Positions 1 to 7,721 of a stretch of 64,000 nt of DNA are shown here, one piece after another (position 1 is the stretch's first letter; each line of letters opens with the position of its first letter). Position numbers and translations under genes: made by a program. Source of the DNA: Mesonia algae (GTDB taxonomy: Bacteria > Bacteroidota > Bacteroidia > Flavobacteriales > Flavobacteriaceae); the NCBI RefSeq assembly GCF_003253545.1, contig NZ_QKYV01000002.1:248001-312000 (forward strand), in the 5' to 3' direction. Under the pieces are notes generated by a model, which did no database searches, had not been told where the DNA came from, and saw nothing but the letters and a program-made list of their open reading frames with translations.

Positions 1-536
1 CTTGTTCTTGTAAAACCAACGTGAGTTTGTCTATTATTAGTCTTTTTCCCTTTTAAATTAGGTAAAAAATTAGTTTTAAAATGATATCCTAGAGCCGATG
101 TGTTATAGGTTAATTCTCCCTCTTTTTTTATTCCGCTAAGGTATTTTAGATGCTTTGAGTCATCTAAAGTAGCAAATACCACTGTTCCTCCATTTTCTAT
201 AAAAGCAATGGTTTTCTTTATGGCTTGTTCAGAAAAAAATTCTGTATCAAAAAAAACAAGAACTCTTAATTGTGCGGGTATTTTTTCTGCTGAATTATAT
301 TCGTTACCCGTAATAAATCGATGTGGAATTTTAGCATATTCTAAAGTTTTTGAAAATTGCTTACTTGAAAGTAAGTTTTTCTTAGAGGAGCTATTTTTTA
401 CAAATGCGACCAAAGGGCTATTAATAGATTCTAGATCTGGTAAGAAATCTTGATCATTCTGATCTGCTTGGCAACTTACTAAAAAAGAAAGCGTAAAAAG
501 AAAAATAAATTTGTAAGCTATATAAAATTGCTTCAT
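1..536 (-). CDS. DUF2194-like lipoprotein of the Pel-type cluster, 3' part cut by window edge
   Basis: Reading the minus strand from an ATG at 534-536 gives an open frame of at least 178 codons that runs off the left edge without a stop. It starts with a short basic stretch, a hydrophobic segment and a lipobox-like FLVSC, so the mature protein is probably a lipoprotein. The following sequence (PLVAFVKNSSSKK, then RVLVFFDTEFFSEQAIKKT and FIENGGTVVFATLDD) resembles the class-I-glutaminase-like front domain of Bacteroidetes DUF2194 proteins, which are large proteins with a deacetylase-like C-terminus found beside Pel genes. That assignment is from memory of the family and only the N-terminus is visible. 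It starts 5 bp after the stop of the upstream membrane protein, so it is the last visible gene of the pelFG operon. Confidence 0.6.
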   Translation of the reverse strand, partial: MKQFYIAYKFIFLFTLSFLVSCQADQNDQDFLPDLESINSPLVAFVKNSSSKKNLLSSKQFSKTLEYAKIPHRFITGNEYNSAEKIPAQLRVLVFFDTEFFSEQAIKKTIAFIENGGTVVFATLDDSKHLKYLSGIKKEGELTYNTSALGYHFKTNFLPNLKGKKTNNRQTHVGFTRT

Positions 537-541
537 AAGTT

Positions 542-2512
542 CTAAAAAAGTAACTCTCTTACGTGAGACTGTTTAGGTTCATTTATGATTTCATAAACGC
601 TTACTAAACTGTTTTTATAAAATATACGAATATTTCTCCCTCTTTGTTTTAAAGTTTGTAAAGCTTTTTCTATTTGAATGCTGTTTTCTCGATCTTTATA
701 ATCAAATACCAAGATACTTTTAGGAGGTATAATGTCAGGATTGTTTCTTAGATAAATGAGATTTTCTTTGTTTTTAAAATATTCTAGATCTTGGTTTAAG
801 TATTCTGAAAAAAAGTAATTATAGGTAAGGAAAAAATGATTTCCCATACTAATTACTTTAGTTTGCTCATCGTTTACCACTCCATAGGAATAGGGCAAAA
901 GATCATTTTCAATCTTGTCATAGGCGGCTAAAACTTGTTCATTTTTCACTTCTTTTCTAAAAGGAATTTTTGCAATAGTATCATCATATAAGGAAAAAAG
1001 AACCATTCCAATTATCGATAAACTTAGCAATAACTTTACAGCGATAAATTCTCTCTTAGGTTTCATTATAGTTTCAAAAAACAAGTTAATAAAGTAGAAA
1101 AAAATACCAGCCATAATAGGAATAAAAACCGTTAAAGCTTGATTTAACAAATCTAAATCGATAAAATCTACTTTATATATTGCGGCTAAGAGTAATAAAT
1201 CCAACTGAATCAATAATATCAATATAAGACTCCATTTTTTTATGTTTTTTACAGCAAAAGGTAAAACTAATGCAGTTAAACTACAGGCGAGATATCCATA
1301 AATTAACAATAATTGGTCTATAGGAACTGCTAATTGCGGAGCGTAAGTGTAAGTATTGTAAGCATAAATATTAGAAGCTATAAAATTGAGAAAATCTTGC
1401 CCCAATACTATACTTGCTATATAATGCATTAAAAATATAAAAACGGCAGAAATGGAATAGGCATAAAACGATTTTCGAATGTATACATCTTTATACCTTA
1501 ACAAAAAGCTTAATAAAACTATTGGGAATAATACATAGATCGCAACAAAGAGATTTATTAAGAAGGTGGCAGTAAAAATGTAAATCATCCATCTAAAATA
1601 AGTTGATATTTTTCCTTTCAGTATTTTAGGAGAATGAATAAACAGGATAGCGGGTAAACCGATTATTAAAGCTAAAAACACAGATTTATGCATAGTAGAT
1701 AAATCTATATTAATAGGCAGAAACATATAAAAAAATATAAAAAATAAGCTTGAACTTAAGGCAGGAAAGAAAGACCTATTAAAAGATCTATAGCAAAACC
1801 AAAAAATAACTAAAGCTAGAATTGCTACTTCTATAAGTCCAAAAGATTCTAAGGCAATACTATCACTAAGTCCTGTAAGAGTTCCGTAAAGGTTAATTAA
1901 TAAAAATTCTCCTGTCATGGAACCAGAATGAAAAAACCACACTTGGTCAGAAAGGTATTTCATTCTAGACAAGTCCTTATACCAAATGTCTGATAAAGCA
2001 TAACGATCGAATCTATAAAAATATAGCCGTGAGAAAAAACCTAAGATTCCCATAAAAAAACCTATACCTATTTGCCAGTAAATATGAGTTGTACTTAGCT
2101 TCTGCTTAGGATTTTTAGAAGTTTGTAAAGCCGCACGTTTCTTCTTAATTTTTTTAAAATTGATTAGGGGTTGCCTATTCTCAATTGTTTTTACTATATA
2201 AATTAAAGATCTGGTCTTTATTATTTTTAACTGAGTTTTTAAAGGACTTTTTTTATTTAAATTTAAAAAAATAAGAAGCATAAAAACCCAGATAATAGTT
2301 AGCAGTACAAATGAATCGTAAGCATTTAACTGAGTAAGGAGAAAACCTGTAATAATAATTACACTCAAAAAAGTAACCAGCCTTGGGATTAAATAATCAA
2401 ACCCAAATTGAGATTGCTTTTTTGCAGAAACAATCGTTTTTACCACAAATATGATAAGGCAAAAACCAATGATTCTTAAAGCACCAATAAATACAGATTC
2501 TAAATATAGCAT
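542..2512 (-). CDS. Large polytopic membrane protein of the Pel-like operon, family not recognised
   Basis: This 656-residue protein has two hydrophobic helices near the N-terminus, a basic cytoplasmic-looking stretch at about 85-140 (KKIKKKRAA), then roughly ten further membrane segments up to about residue 520, and a soluble C-terminal domain of about 130 residues. The arrangement resembles GT-C glycosyltransferases or polymer-synthesis membrane proteins, but I see no signature that decides this. It lies between the GH114-type gene (4 bp gap) and the DUF2194-like gene (5 bp gap), so it is almost certainly cotranscribed with pelF and pelG. It might take the place of PelD/PelE-type inner-membrane components, which are otherwise not visible here. 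Confidence 0.75.
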   Translation of the reverse strand: MLYLESVFIGALRIIGFCLIIFVVKTIVSAKKQSQFGFDYLIPRLVTFLSVIIITGFLLTQLNAYDSFVLLTIIWVFMLLIFLNLNKKSPLKTQLKIIKTRSLIYIVKTIENRQPLINFKKIKKKRAALQTSKNPKQKLSTTHIYWQIGIGFFMGILGFFSRLYFYRFDRYALSDIWYKDLSRMKYLSDQVWFFHSGSMTGEFLLINLYGTLTGLSDSIALESFGLIEVAILALVIFWFCYRSFNRSFFPALSSSLFFIFFYMFLPINIDLSTMHKSVFLALIIGLPAILFIHSPKILKGKISTYFRWMIYIFTATFLINLFVAIYVLFPIVLLSFLLRYKDVYIRKSFYAYSISAVFIFLMHYIASIVLGQDFLNFIASNIYAYNTYTYAPQLAVPIDQLLLIYGYLACSLTALVLPFAVKNIKKWSLILILLIQLDLLLLAAIYKVDFIDLDLLNQALTVFIPIMAGIFFYFINLFFETIMKPKREFIAVKLLLSLSIIGMVLFSLYDDTIAKIPFRKEVKNEQVLAAYDKIENDLLPYSYGVVNDEQTKVISMGNHFFLTYNYFFSEYLNQDLEYFKNKENLIYLRNNPDIIPPKSILVFDYKDRENSIQIEKALQTLKQRGRNIRIFYKNSLVSVYEIINEPKQSHVRELLF

Positions 2513-2516
2513 GACA

Positions 2517-3332
2517 TTAATCTAATGTTTTGGGTATATCTTGTAAATCTATATTGCCAATAAAATACGGCCAGCCTGTTGGTTTTACTCGTTTAGCTAC
2601 TTTTTTATATAAAGATTTAGTAATCGCATATTCTATTAAAATGACAGGGATATTATATTTCTTATGAATACTTTTCAGCTCACTTAGCATTTCTAGAAAA
2701 TCCTTTTCTTTTCTAAGTCTATAATTATTTTTATCAAAATCGTAATTGGTAGCAATAGACTCAATAGCTATAAAATCTATATAAGGGTTGGTTTCCTCCG
2801 TAATCAGTAACCCCGCATTTTGCATGAGTTTTTTACTGGGATATAACTCTTTTATTTCCTTTAGAAATTGAATAAGACTCTCTTTTTTTTCGGGAGTTGG
2901 ACCGTAAATAGTGTAATTGTCAATATTATCTAAAAACATGCCATCATACCCTTGTTCTTCTAAATTGTAAATAAACTCTTTCTTTAAGGCTACATAAGTT
3001 TCTTTGTTTTCAATATCGATGACGTAACTGTTCCAGATTTCATTTTTTTGTAAAACATAGGGTTCAATTTTATTATAAAGAATCCCATCTTTATTTGCTT
3101 CTCCTAAACTAATGTAAGCAAATACGTAAGTGTTGTTTTGTTTTAAAATATGGATATCTTCTCGTGAGAAATGTAAAGATTCTACAATCACATAAGTGTA
3201 ACCTTTTATTTGTTCGGGATAAAAATCGCCGTAACAAAATAGTACTTTTTGTTGATCGTTGGTTTGAGCGGTACTCAATTTAGGAAAACTCCAAAAAGCC
3301 ATAAGTATGAATATAATTTTAATATGCTGCAT
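2517..3332 (-). CDS. Secreted GH114-type glycoside hydrolase (PelA hydrolase-domain homologue)
   Basis: The 271-residue protein has a signal peptide ending near residue 23 (LSTAQ) followed by a TIM-barrel of the endo-alpha-1,4-polygalactosaminidase (GH114) type. Visible motifs are FAYISLGE at about 71-78 and GYDGMFLDNIDNY at about 128-140, carrying the acidic residues expected of this fold. In Pseudomonas the equivalent hydrolase is the N-terminal half of PelA, which trims the galactosamine-rich Pel polymer in the periplasm; here it is a stand-alone protein. Its start lies inside the 3' end of pelG (14 bp overlap), which implies translational coupling. Substrate is inferred from the family and neighbours. 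Confidence 0.82.
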   Translation of the reverse strand: MQHIKIIFILMAFWSFPKLSTAQTNDQQKVLFCYGDFYPEQIKGYTYVIVESLHFSREDIHILKQNNTYVFAYISLGEANKDGILYNKIEPYVLQKNEIWNSYVIDIENKETYVALKKEFIYNLEEQGYDGMFLDNIDNYTIYGPTPEKKESLIQFLKEIKELYPSKKLMQNAGLLITEETNPYIDFIAIESIATNYDFDKNNYRLRKEKDFLEMLSELKSIHKKYNIPVILIEYAITKSLYKKVAKRVKPTGWPYFIGNIDLQDIPKTLD

Positions 3333-4929
3333 AATAATAGTAATCTAAATTTTTAAAAAATTTCTTAGTGGTCCTGAAGGTTAACACCATAAAAACAAAT
3401 GAGCCAACCATCATGCCTATAACACTATATTCATAAGATAATATTCGGCTTAATAAAGCTCCTATGACCAAGTTAATGACAAATGCTACTATAAGCGAAA
3501 TAAGAGGTTTTTGATGCTGATTTAGAGTATATAAATATAATACGTTCAACATTCCTAAGGTAAGAAATAAATATCCAAAACCTCCTATTACACACACTTT
3601 GAGACTTAATGTAGACAATTGCTCATCAAATCCTGCTTTATAGCCCCAAGGTTGAGTAATTATTAAATATAAAAAAGCAGCTATAATGATACTGCTGATA
3701 AAAAATGTTTTTAACTGATTTTTATAGAGTTTATATAATTTAGAATTAAACTTTTCGATTTCTTGATATTTCAACTTTCGTTGATAATACTCCATAAACC
3801 GATTGAAGGATACAATACTATATTCCAATACTCCAGCTAGTAAGAAGAATACCAAAATGGCCAAATCCATACCAATTTCATAATCTTTTTCATAATAAAT
3901 AATATACGGTAAATTGGTGTTTAGAGTAGAAGACCAAGCTATAATTCTATCTAAAAAAACGAATAAATACAAGAGAATACCGTAAAAGAAATAATCAAAA
4001 TTGCGGTAAATAGCCAACATGATTTTTGGCTTCTCATTCGTATAAGCTTCTTTGTTTTCTATGGTTTTTTTAAAGAAGTAATTAAGGTAAACAATGGCTA
4101 TAGTTATAGAGACTAAAATTCCTATCCAATGGATAAAATAAACATGTAATAGTGTAAAAAAGTATAATAATAAGCTGGTAGCTGATCCAGAAAGAATTGA
4201 AACGCTAATCATCCAGCGTTGCTTAATCGTGTATAATGGTGCAATAAATAATAGCAAAGCTCCTATGAAAAAAGCATATACAAATACTATTAAGAGGAAT
4301 AAAAAAGGATATAAGTGAATAAAAAAATTAAAGACCAATGCGATTATAAACAGAAATAAAATAGATTTGAGCCCCATTTTAATAATTCCTAATACGGCAT
4401 ATTTGGTCATATGAAAATCACTATTATACCAGTAAAAAGAAACCTGTTTTCCTATTACTTGTACAAAACCTCCAGTTGTTATTAAACCTAAAATAACACC
4501 CAATACTACTGCTGTAGATTGAAGTCCATTAAAACCGTCATAAGTCCATAGAGAAAAACCAAAAACGATAATGGTAAATATTTGAAAAAAAACTGGGAAT
4601 AAATGAATAAGTCCAGTGCTATAATCTTTAATAAATAACTTGTTCCTTACAGTTATGTAGCTAGAAACTCTAATTATTTCCTCGTCTTTTTGTTCTAATT
4701 CCTTTTGTTTACTGTTTTTTAGATTGGCATAAGCAGGGGAGTCAAGAAGCTCAAAAATGTAAATAGCTAAAGCTAAAATAGAAGAGTAACCATAATCTTC
4801 TTTTACATCGATATCTCTTATTCCTAAAGATTCAATCGTTGCCGCAACTGCAAACTTATTAACGGGTTTTCCGTTAAGGTCTTTAATTTGCTGAATTAAA
4901 TCTTCTAAATTTAGACTTGGATTACTCAT
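3319..4929 (-). CDS. pelG: PelG-like exopolysaccharide transporter
   Basis: This is a 536-residue inner-membrane protein with about twelve predicted membrane segments starting near residue 110, of the MOP/flippase-like PelG family that works with PelF in Pel polysaccharide export. It is longer than the roughly 456-residue Pseudomonas protein because of a soluble N-terminal region of about 100 residues (containing FAVAATIESLGIRDI) which looks like a small regulatory or interaction domain. Its ATG overlaps the pelF stop by 4 bp and its end overlaps the GH114-type gene by 14 bp. The identification rests on membrane topology and on the pelF-pelG gene pair, so it is firm at family level rather than by catalytic residues. 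Confidence 0.8.
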   Translation of the reverse strand: MSNPSLNLEDLIQQIKDLNGKPVNKFAVAATIESLGIRDIDVKEDYGYSSILALAIYIFELLDSPAYANLKNSKQKELEQKDEEIIRVSSYITVRNKLFIKDYSTGLIHLFPVFFQIFTIIVFGFSLWTYDGFNGLQSTAVVLGVILGLITTGGFVQVIGKQVSFYWYNSDFHMTKYAVLGIIKMGLKSILFLFIIALVFNFFIHLYPFLFLLIVFVYAFFIGALLLFIAPLYTIKQRWMISVSILSGSATSLLLYFFTLLHVYFIHWIGILVSITIAIVYLNYFFKKTIENKEAYTNEKPKIMLAIYRNFDYFFYGILLYLFVFLDRIIAWSSTLNTNLPYIIYYEKDYEIGMDLAILVFFLLAGVLEYSIVSFNRFMEYYQRKLKYQEIEKFNSKLYKLYKNQLKTFFISSIIIAAFLYLIITQPWGYKAGFDEQLSTLSLKVCVIGGFGYLFLTLGMLNVLYLYTLNQHQKPLISLIVAFVINLVIGALLSRILSYEYSVIGMMVGSFVFMVLTFRTTKKFFKNLDYYYYAAY

Positions 4930-6416
4930 ACTCTTTCTCTACAGCCTAATTGATCATAAATAAGTTCATATTCATCTATAAGGTTTTCTAAGGTAAAATG
5001 TTCTAAAACTCTATCTCTACATTTTAATCCCATAGAAGCTCTTAAGTTCTCATCTTTCAATAACTTAATAACAGCTTCCCCAATTTGTTGATAGTTTTTG
5101 GGTTTACAAATAATTCCTGTTTCTTTATTTAAAGCTTCACTCACACCTCCAACATCTGTAGCTACAACCGGTATCCCACAACTCATAGATTCTATTACCG
5201 TGTATGGAAAACCTTCAGAAATAGAAGTTAAAATAGAAATATCTCCTTCAGGAAATATTAAATGCGGATTGCTTTTAGGTCCCATAAACTTAAAGTTATT
5301 CTCTAAATCTAAATCTTTGATCAAACTTTTACAAGAACTTGTATATTCTGGTACCGCTTTATCATCTCCGTAAACGAGAAACTGTACTTTCGGGATTTCT
5401 TTTACCACTACAGCGCAAGATCTAATCATTGTGTGAATGTCTTTGAGGTCAAACACTCTTGCTAAAGCTACTACCGTGGGAGGCTGATTTTTTTTCTCAG
5501 GAAGATCTATAGGTTTAAAAACATCTTTATCTACAGCATTATAGATCACTTTAAGTTTGTTTTCATCTGCTCCGTAAAGTTTTTGCCATTTTTGATTGAA
5601 TTTATTTACCGAAGCAATAACTTCAGATTTATGGTAAGCCAGTCGAGCAATGGTTTCAGAAAATTTAATCAGTAAATTCTTTAAAAAATAAGGATAACCC
5701 GATTGATTGATAGCCAACAAACGCTCTCTTATAAAAACGCCATGCTCTGTCACCATAATTTTAGAACCATGCTTATAATGGGCAATTAAAGCAGGAATAA
5801 TCGCAAAACCGCTAATGGTTAAATGGCAAATATCTACTTTAGGAACATCGACAATAGCCAACGGAATTAAAAATCTATAAATCCAACGAAGGCCAATACT
5901 CAAATCAAATAGAGTCGCATTGGAGTTTCGTTCTTCAACAATAGCTTCAGATAAAATCTTTACGTAAGTGTCCCAAGTAGGTTGACTTTGCATCGTTTTC
6001 TTAAAGTCATAATCTTCAAAATATAACCAAAGCTCAAAAAACAAGTTATCTAAAAGCAGCATATCTTGCTCTTCGCTATAAATAACTTCTAACAACGCCT
6101 CAAAATAAGGAATAAAACGTTCGGTTACCACCTCATCAGAAGTCCATTCTTTTCTCCCCACCGTTTTATAATACTCATCGCCATAACTTATATAATCATA
6201 AGGTTCATCTGGCGTCCATAACGGAACTTGTATAATATCTTTTATATTCGGACTTAATTCATACTTGGGTTTACTTTCAAACACCGCGTTGACTGAATAC
6301 AAGTAAAAATCGGCATTTTTAATTTTATTACAAAGCGTTTGGCACCAAGTAGAAACACCACCTCCGTTAAACGGAAAAGTACCTTCAGCAATAAGCATCA
6401 CTTTGTTTTTCTTCAT
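4926..6416 (-). CDS. pelF: PelF-like GT4 glycosyltransferase
   Basis: The 496-residue protein is a cytoplasmic GT-B fold glycosyltransferase of family GT4, PelF subgroup. Diagnostic features are the N-terminal AEGTFPFNGGGVSTW (10-24), the VTEHGVFIRER segment typical of PelF, and the C-terminal E-x7-E nucleotide-sugar signature (E401 and E409 in SEGFPYTVIE) followed by GIPVVATDVGG. PelF polymerises UDP-N-acetyl-galactosamine/glucosamine units for Pel polysaccharide. It is the first gene of the leftward operon, and its stop overlaps the pelG start. Length and motif order match the family. There is about 120 bp between it and the divergent DEAD-box gene. Confidence 0.88.
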   Translation of the reverse strand: MKKNKVMLIAEGTFPFNGGGVSTWCQTLCNKIKNADFYLYSVNAVFESKPKYELSPNIKDIIQVPLWTPDEPYDYISYGDEYYKTVGRKEWTSDEVVTERFIPYFEALLEVIYSEEQDMLLLDNLFFELWLYFEDYDFKKTMQSQPTWDTYVKILSEAIVEERNSNATLFDLSIGLRWIYRFLIPLAIVDVPKVDICHLTISGFAIIPALIAHYKHGSKIMVTEHGVFIRERLLAINQSGYPYFLKNLLIKFSETIARLAYHKSEVIASVNKFNQKWQKLYGADENKLKVIYNAVDKDVFKPIDLPEKKNQPPTVVALARVFDLKDIHTMIRSCAVVVKEIPKVQFLVYGDDKAVPEYTSSCKSLIKDLDLENNFKFMGPKSNPHLIFPEGDISILTSISEGFPYTVIESMSCGIPVVATDVGGVSEALNKETGIICKPKNYQQIGEAVIKLLKDENLRASMGLKCRDRVLEHFTLENLIDEYELIYDQLGCRERV

Positions 6417-6495
6417 AAATGAAAATAGTTAGAAAGAGTAAAGATATAATACTTAACGTAAACCAATAGTTTTGAGTTTTTAATTATTAACGGTG

Positions 6496-6522
6496 TTGGT
6501 GCAAACATTTCGTTTAACTTTG
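6496..6522 (+). promoter_or_regulatory. Bacteroidetes-type promoter of the DEAD-box gene
   Basis: TAACTTTG at 6515-6522 is an exact match to the Bacteroidetes -7 element TAnnTTTG, with a TTGG at 6496-6499 as a plausible -33 element. It lies inside the longest open frame of the following gene, so it supports the internal ATG at 6538 as the true start. Confidence 0.65.
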
Positions 6523-6537
6523 CAAAAAAAAGAAGAA

Positions 6538-7653
6538 ATGAATACATTTTTAGAATTAGGAGTAGATAGTAACTTAGTTAAAGGCTTAAAAGAACTAAAT
6601 ATCATTAACCCAACTCCAATTCAAGAGGAAGCGATTCCTTTATTATTAAACAGTGAAACCGATTTTATTGGTTTAGCACAAACGGGTACAGGTAAAACCG
6701 CAGCTTATGGTTTACCTATCTTACAAAAAATTGATACCGAAAAACCACAAATACAAGCGCTAATATTATCTCCTACACGAGAGTTGGTGCTCCAAATAAA
6801 GAAGCAGCTTTTTAAGTTTACGAAATACTCCGATAATAAAATCTTTACGGAAGGGGTTTATGGGGGAGAAAAAATAGACATTCAAATTAGAAATCTAAAA
6901 CGTCCTACACATATTGTAGTCGCTACACCAGGAAGACTCGTAGATCTAATGGAACGTGGAGATATTAAATTAACCAACGTAAAAACTCTCATTTTAGACG
7001 AAGCCGATGAAATGTTGAGTATGGGTTTTAAAGACGATTTAAATAAAATTTTAAAGCAAACGGGTAGACAAAAATCAACTTGGTTATTCTCAGCTACGAT
7101 GCCAGAAGGAATTCAGCAGATCGTAAAAAAATATATGTCTCCTCAAGCAGCGCGTGTAGAGACTAATAAAAAGTCGATTATTAATGAAAATATTACTCAT
7201 CAGTTTATAAGAGTTTCAAGAGATACCAAAGACTCAGTTCTTATCAATCTCCTAGATTCTAGAAAACAAGAACGCGGGATTATTTTTACCCGTACCAAAG
7301 CTAATGCACAGCAAGTGACCAAGCTGCTTAAAGAGGAAGGATTTTCTGTTGAAGCCCTAGAAGGGAATATGCAGCAAAAAGAACGTGAAAAAGCTATGCG
7401 TGCCTTTAAAAATGAGAGCATCCAATTTATGGTTTCAACCGATGTTTCTGCTCGTGGGATCGATGTTCAAGATTTAGGTTTTGTAGCTCATTATCAATTA
7501 CCAGATCAACTAGAGTATTATACACATAGAAGTGGTAGAACGGCAAGAGCAGGAAAAACAGGTTTTTCTATCGCTTTAGTTCTTCCTCATGAAATAGAGT
7601 TGATGAAAGAAATTTCAAAAAAATTAGATATTAACTTCGTTGAAAAGAGGTAA
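6538..7653 (+). CDS. DEAD-box ATP-dependent RNA helicase
   Basis: The protein has 371 residues from the ATG at 6538; the open frame extends 15 codons upstream, but the promoter -7 element lies in that extension and a purine-rich AGAAG precedes 6538. It has the two RecA-like domains of the RhlE/DeaD-like group: Q motif [13 protein letters not shown] at 47-54, PTREL at 79-83, TPGR, DEAD at 154-157, SAT at 185-187 and HRSGRTARAG in the second domain. There is no long basic C-terminal tail. It presumably unwinds structured RNA in ribosome assembly or mRNA turnover. It is transcribed alone, divergently from pelF and convergently with recQ. Confidence 0.93.
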   Translation: MNTFLELGVDSNLVKGLKELNIINPTPIQEEAIPLLLNSETDFIGLAQTGTGKTAAYGLPILQKIDTEKPQIQALILSPTRELVLQIKKQLFKFTKYSDNKIFTEGVYGGEKIDIQIRNLKRPTHIVVATPGRLVDLMERGDIKLTNVKTLILDEADEMLSMGFKDDLNKILKQTGRQKSTWLFSATMPEGIQQIVKKYMSPQAARVETNKKSIINENITHQFIRVSRDTKDSVLINLLDSRKQERGIIFTRTKANAQQVTKLLKEEGFSVEALEGNMQQKEREKAMRAFKNESIQFMVSTDVSARGIDVQDLGFVAHYQLPDQLEYYTHRSGRTARAGKTGFSIALVLPHEIELMKEISKKLDINFVEKR

Positions 7654-7687
7654 TTCTTTTATTGAAGTAATGCATTTTAAACGTATG

Positions 7688-7721
7688 AAAATCAGGAAAT
7701 TATTTTTAGTTTCCTGATTTT
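7688..7721. terminator. Bidirectional terminator overlapping the recQ 3' end
   Basis: A perfect 12-bp inverted repeat (AAAATCAGGAAA at 7688-7699, TTTCCTGATTTT at 7710-7721) sits between the convergent DEAD-box and recQ genes. One arm consists of the last recQ codons (Lys-Ser-Gly-Asn) and the stop lies in the loop side, so the hairpin serves both genes. Confidence 0.75.

Noticed and set aside
208-453. 81-codon plus-strand frame at the left edge
   Set aside because: The opposite strand holds the lipoprotein that continues the Pel operon with a lipobox and operon spacing, so this frame is a shadow.
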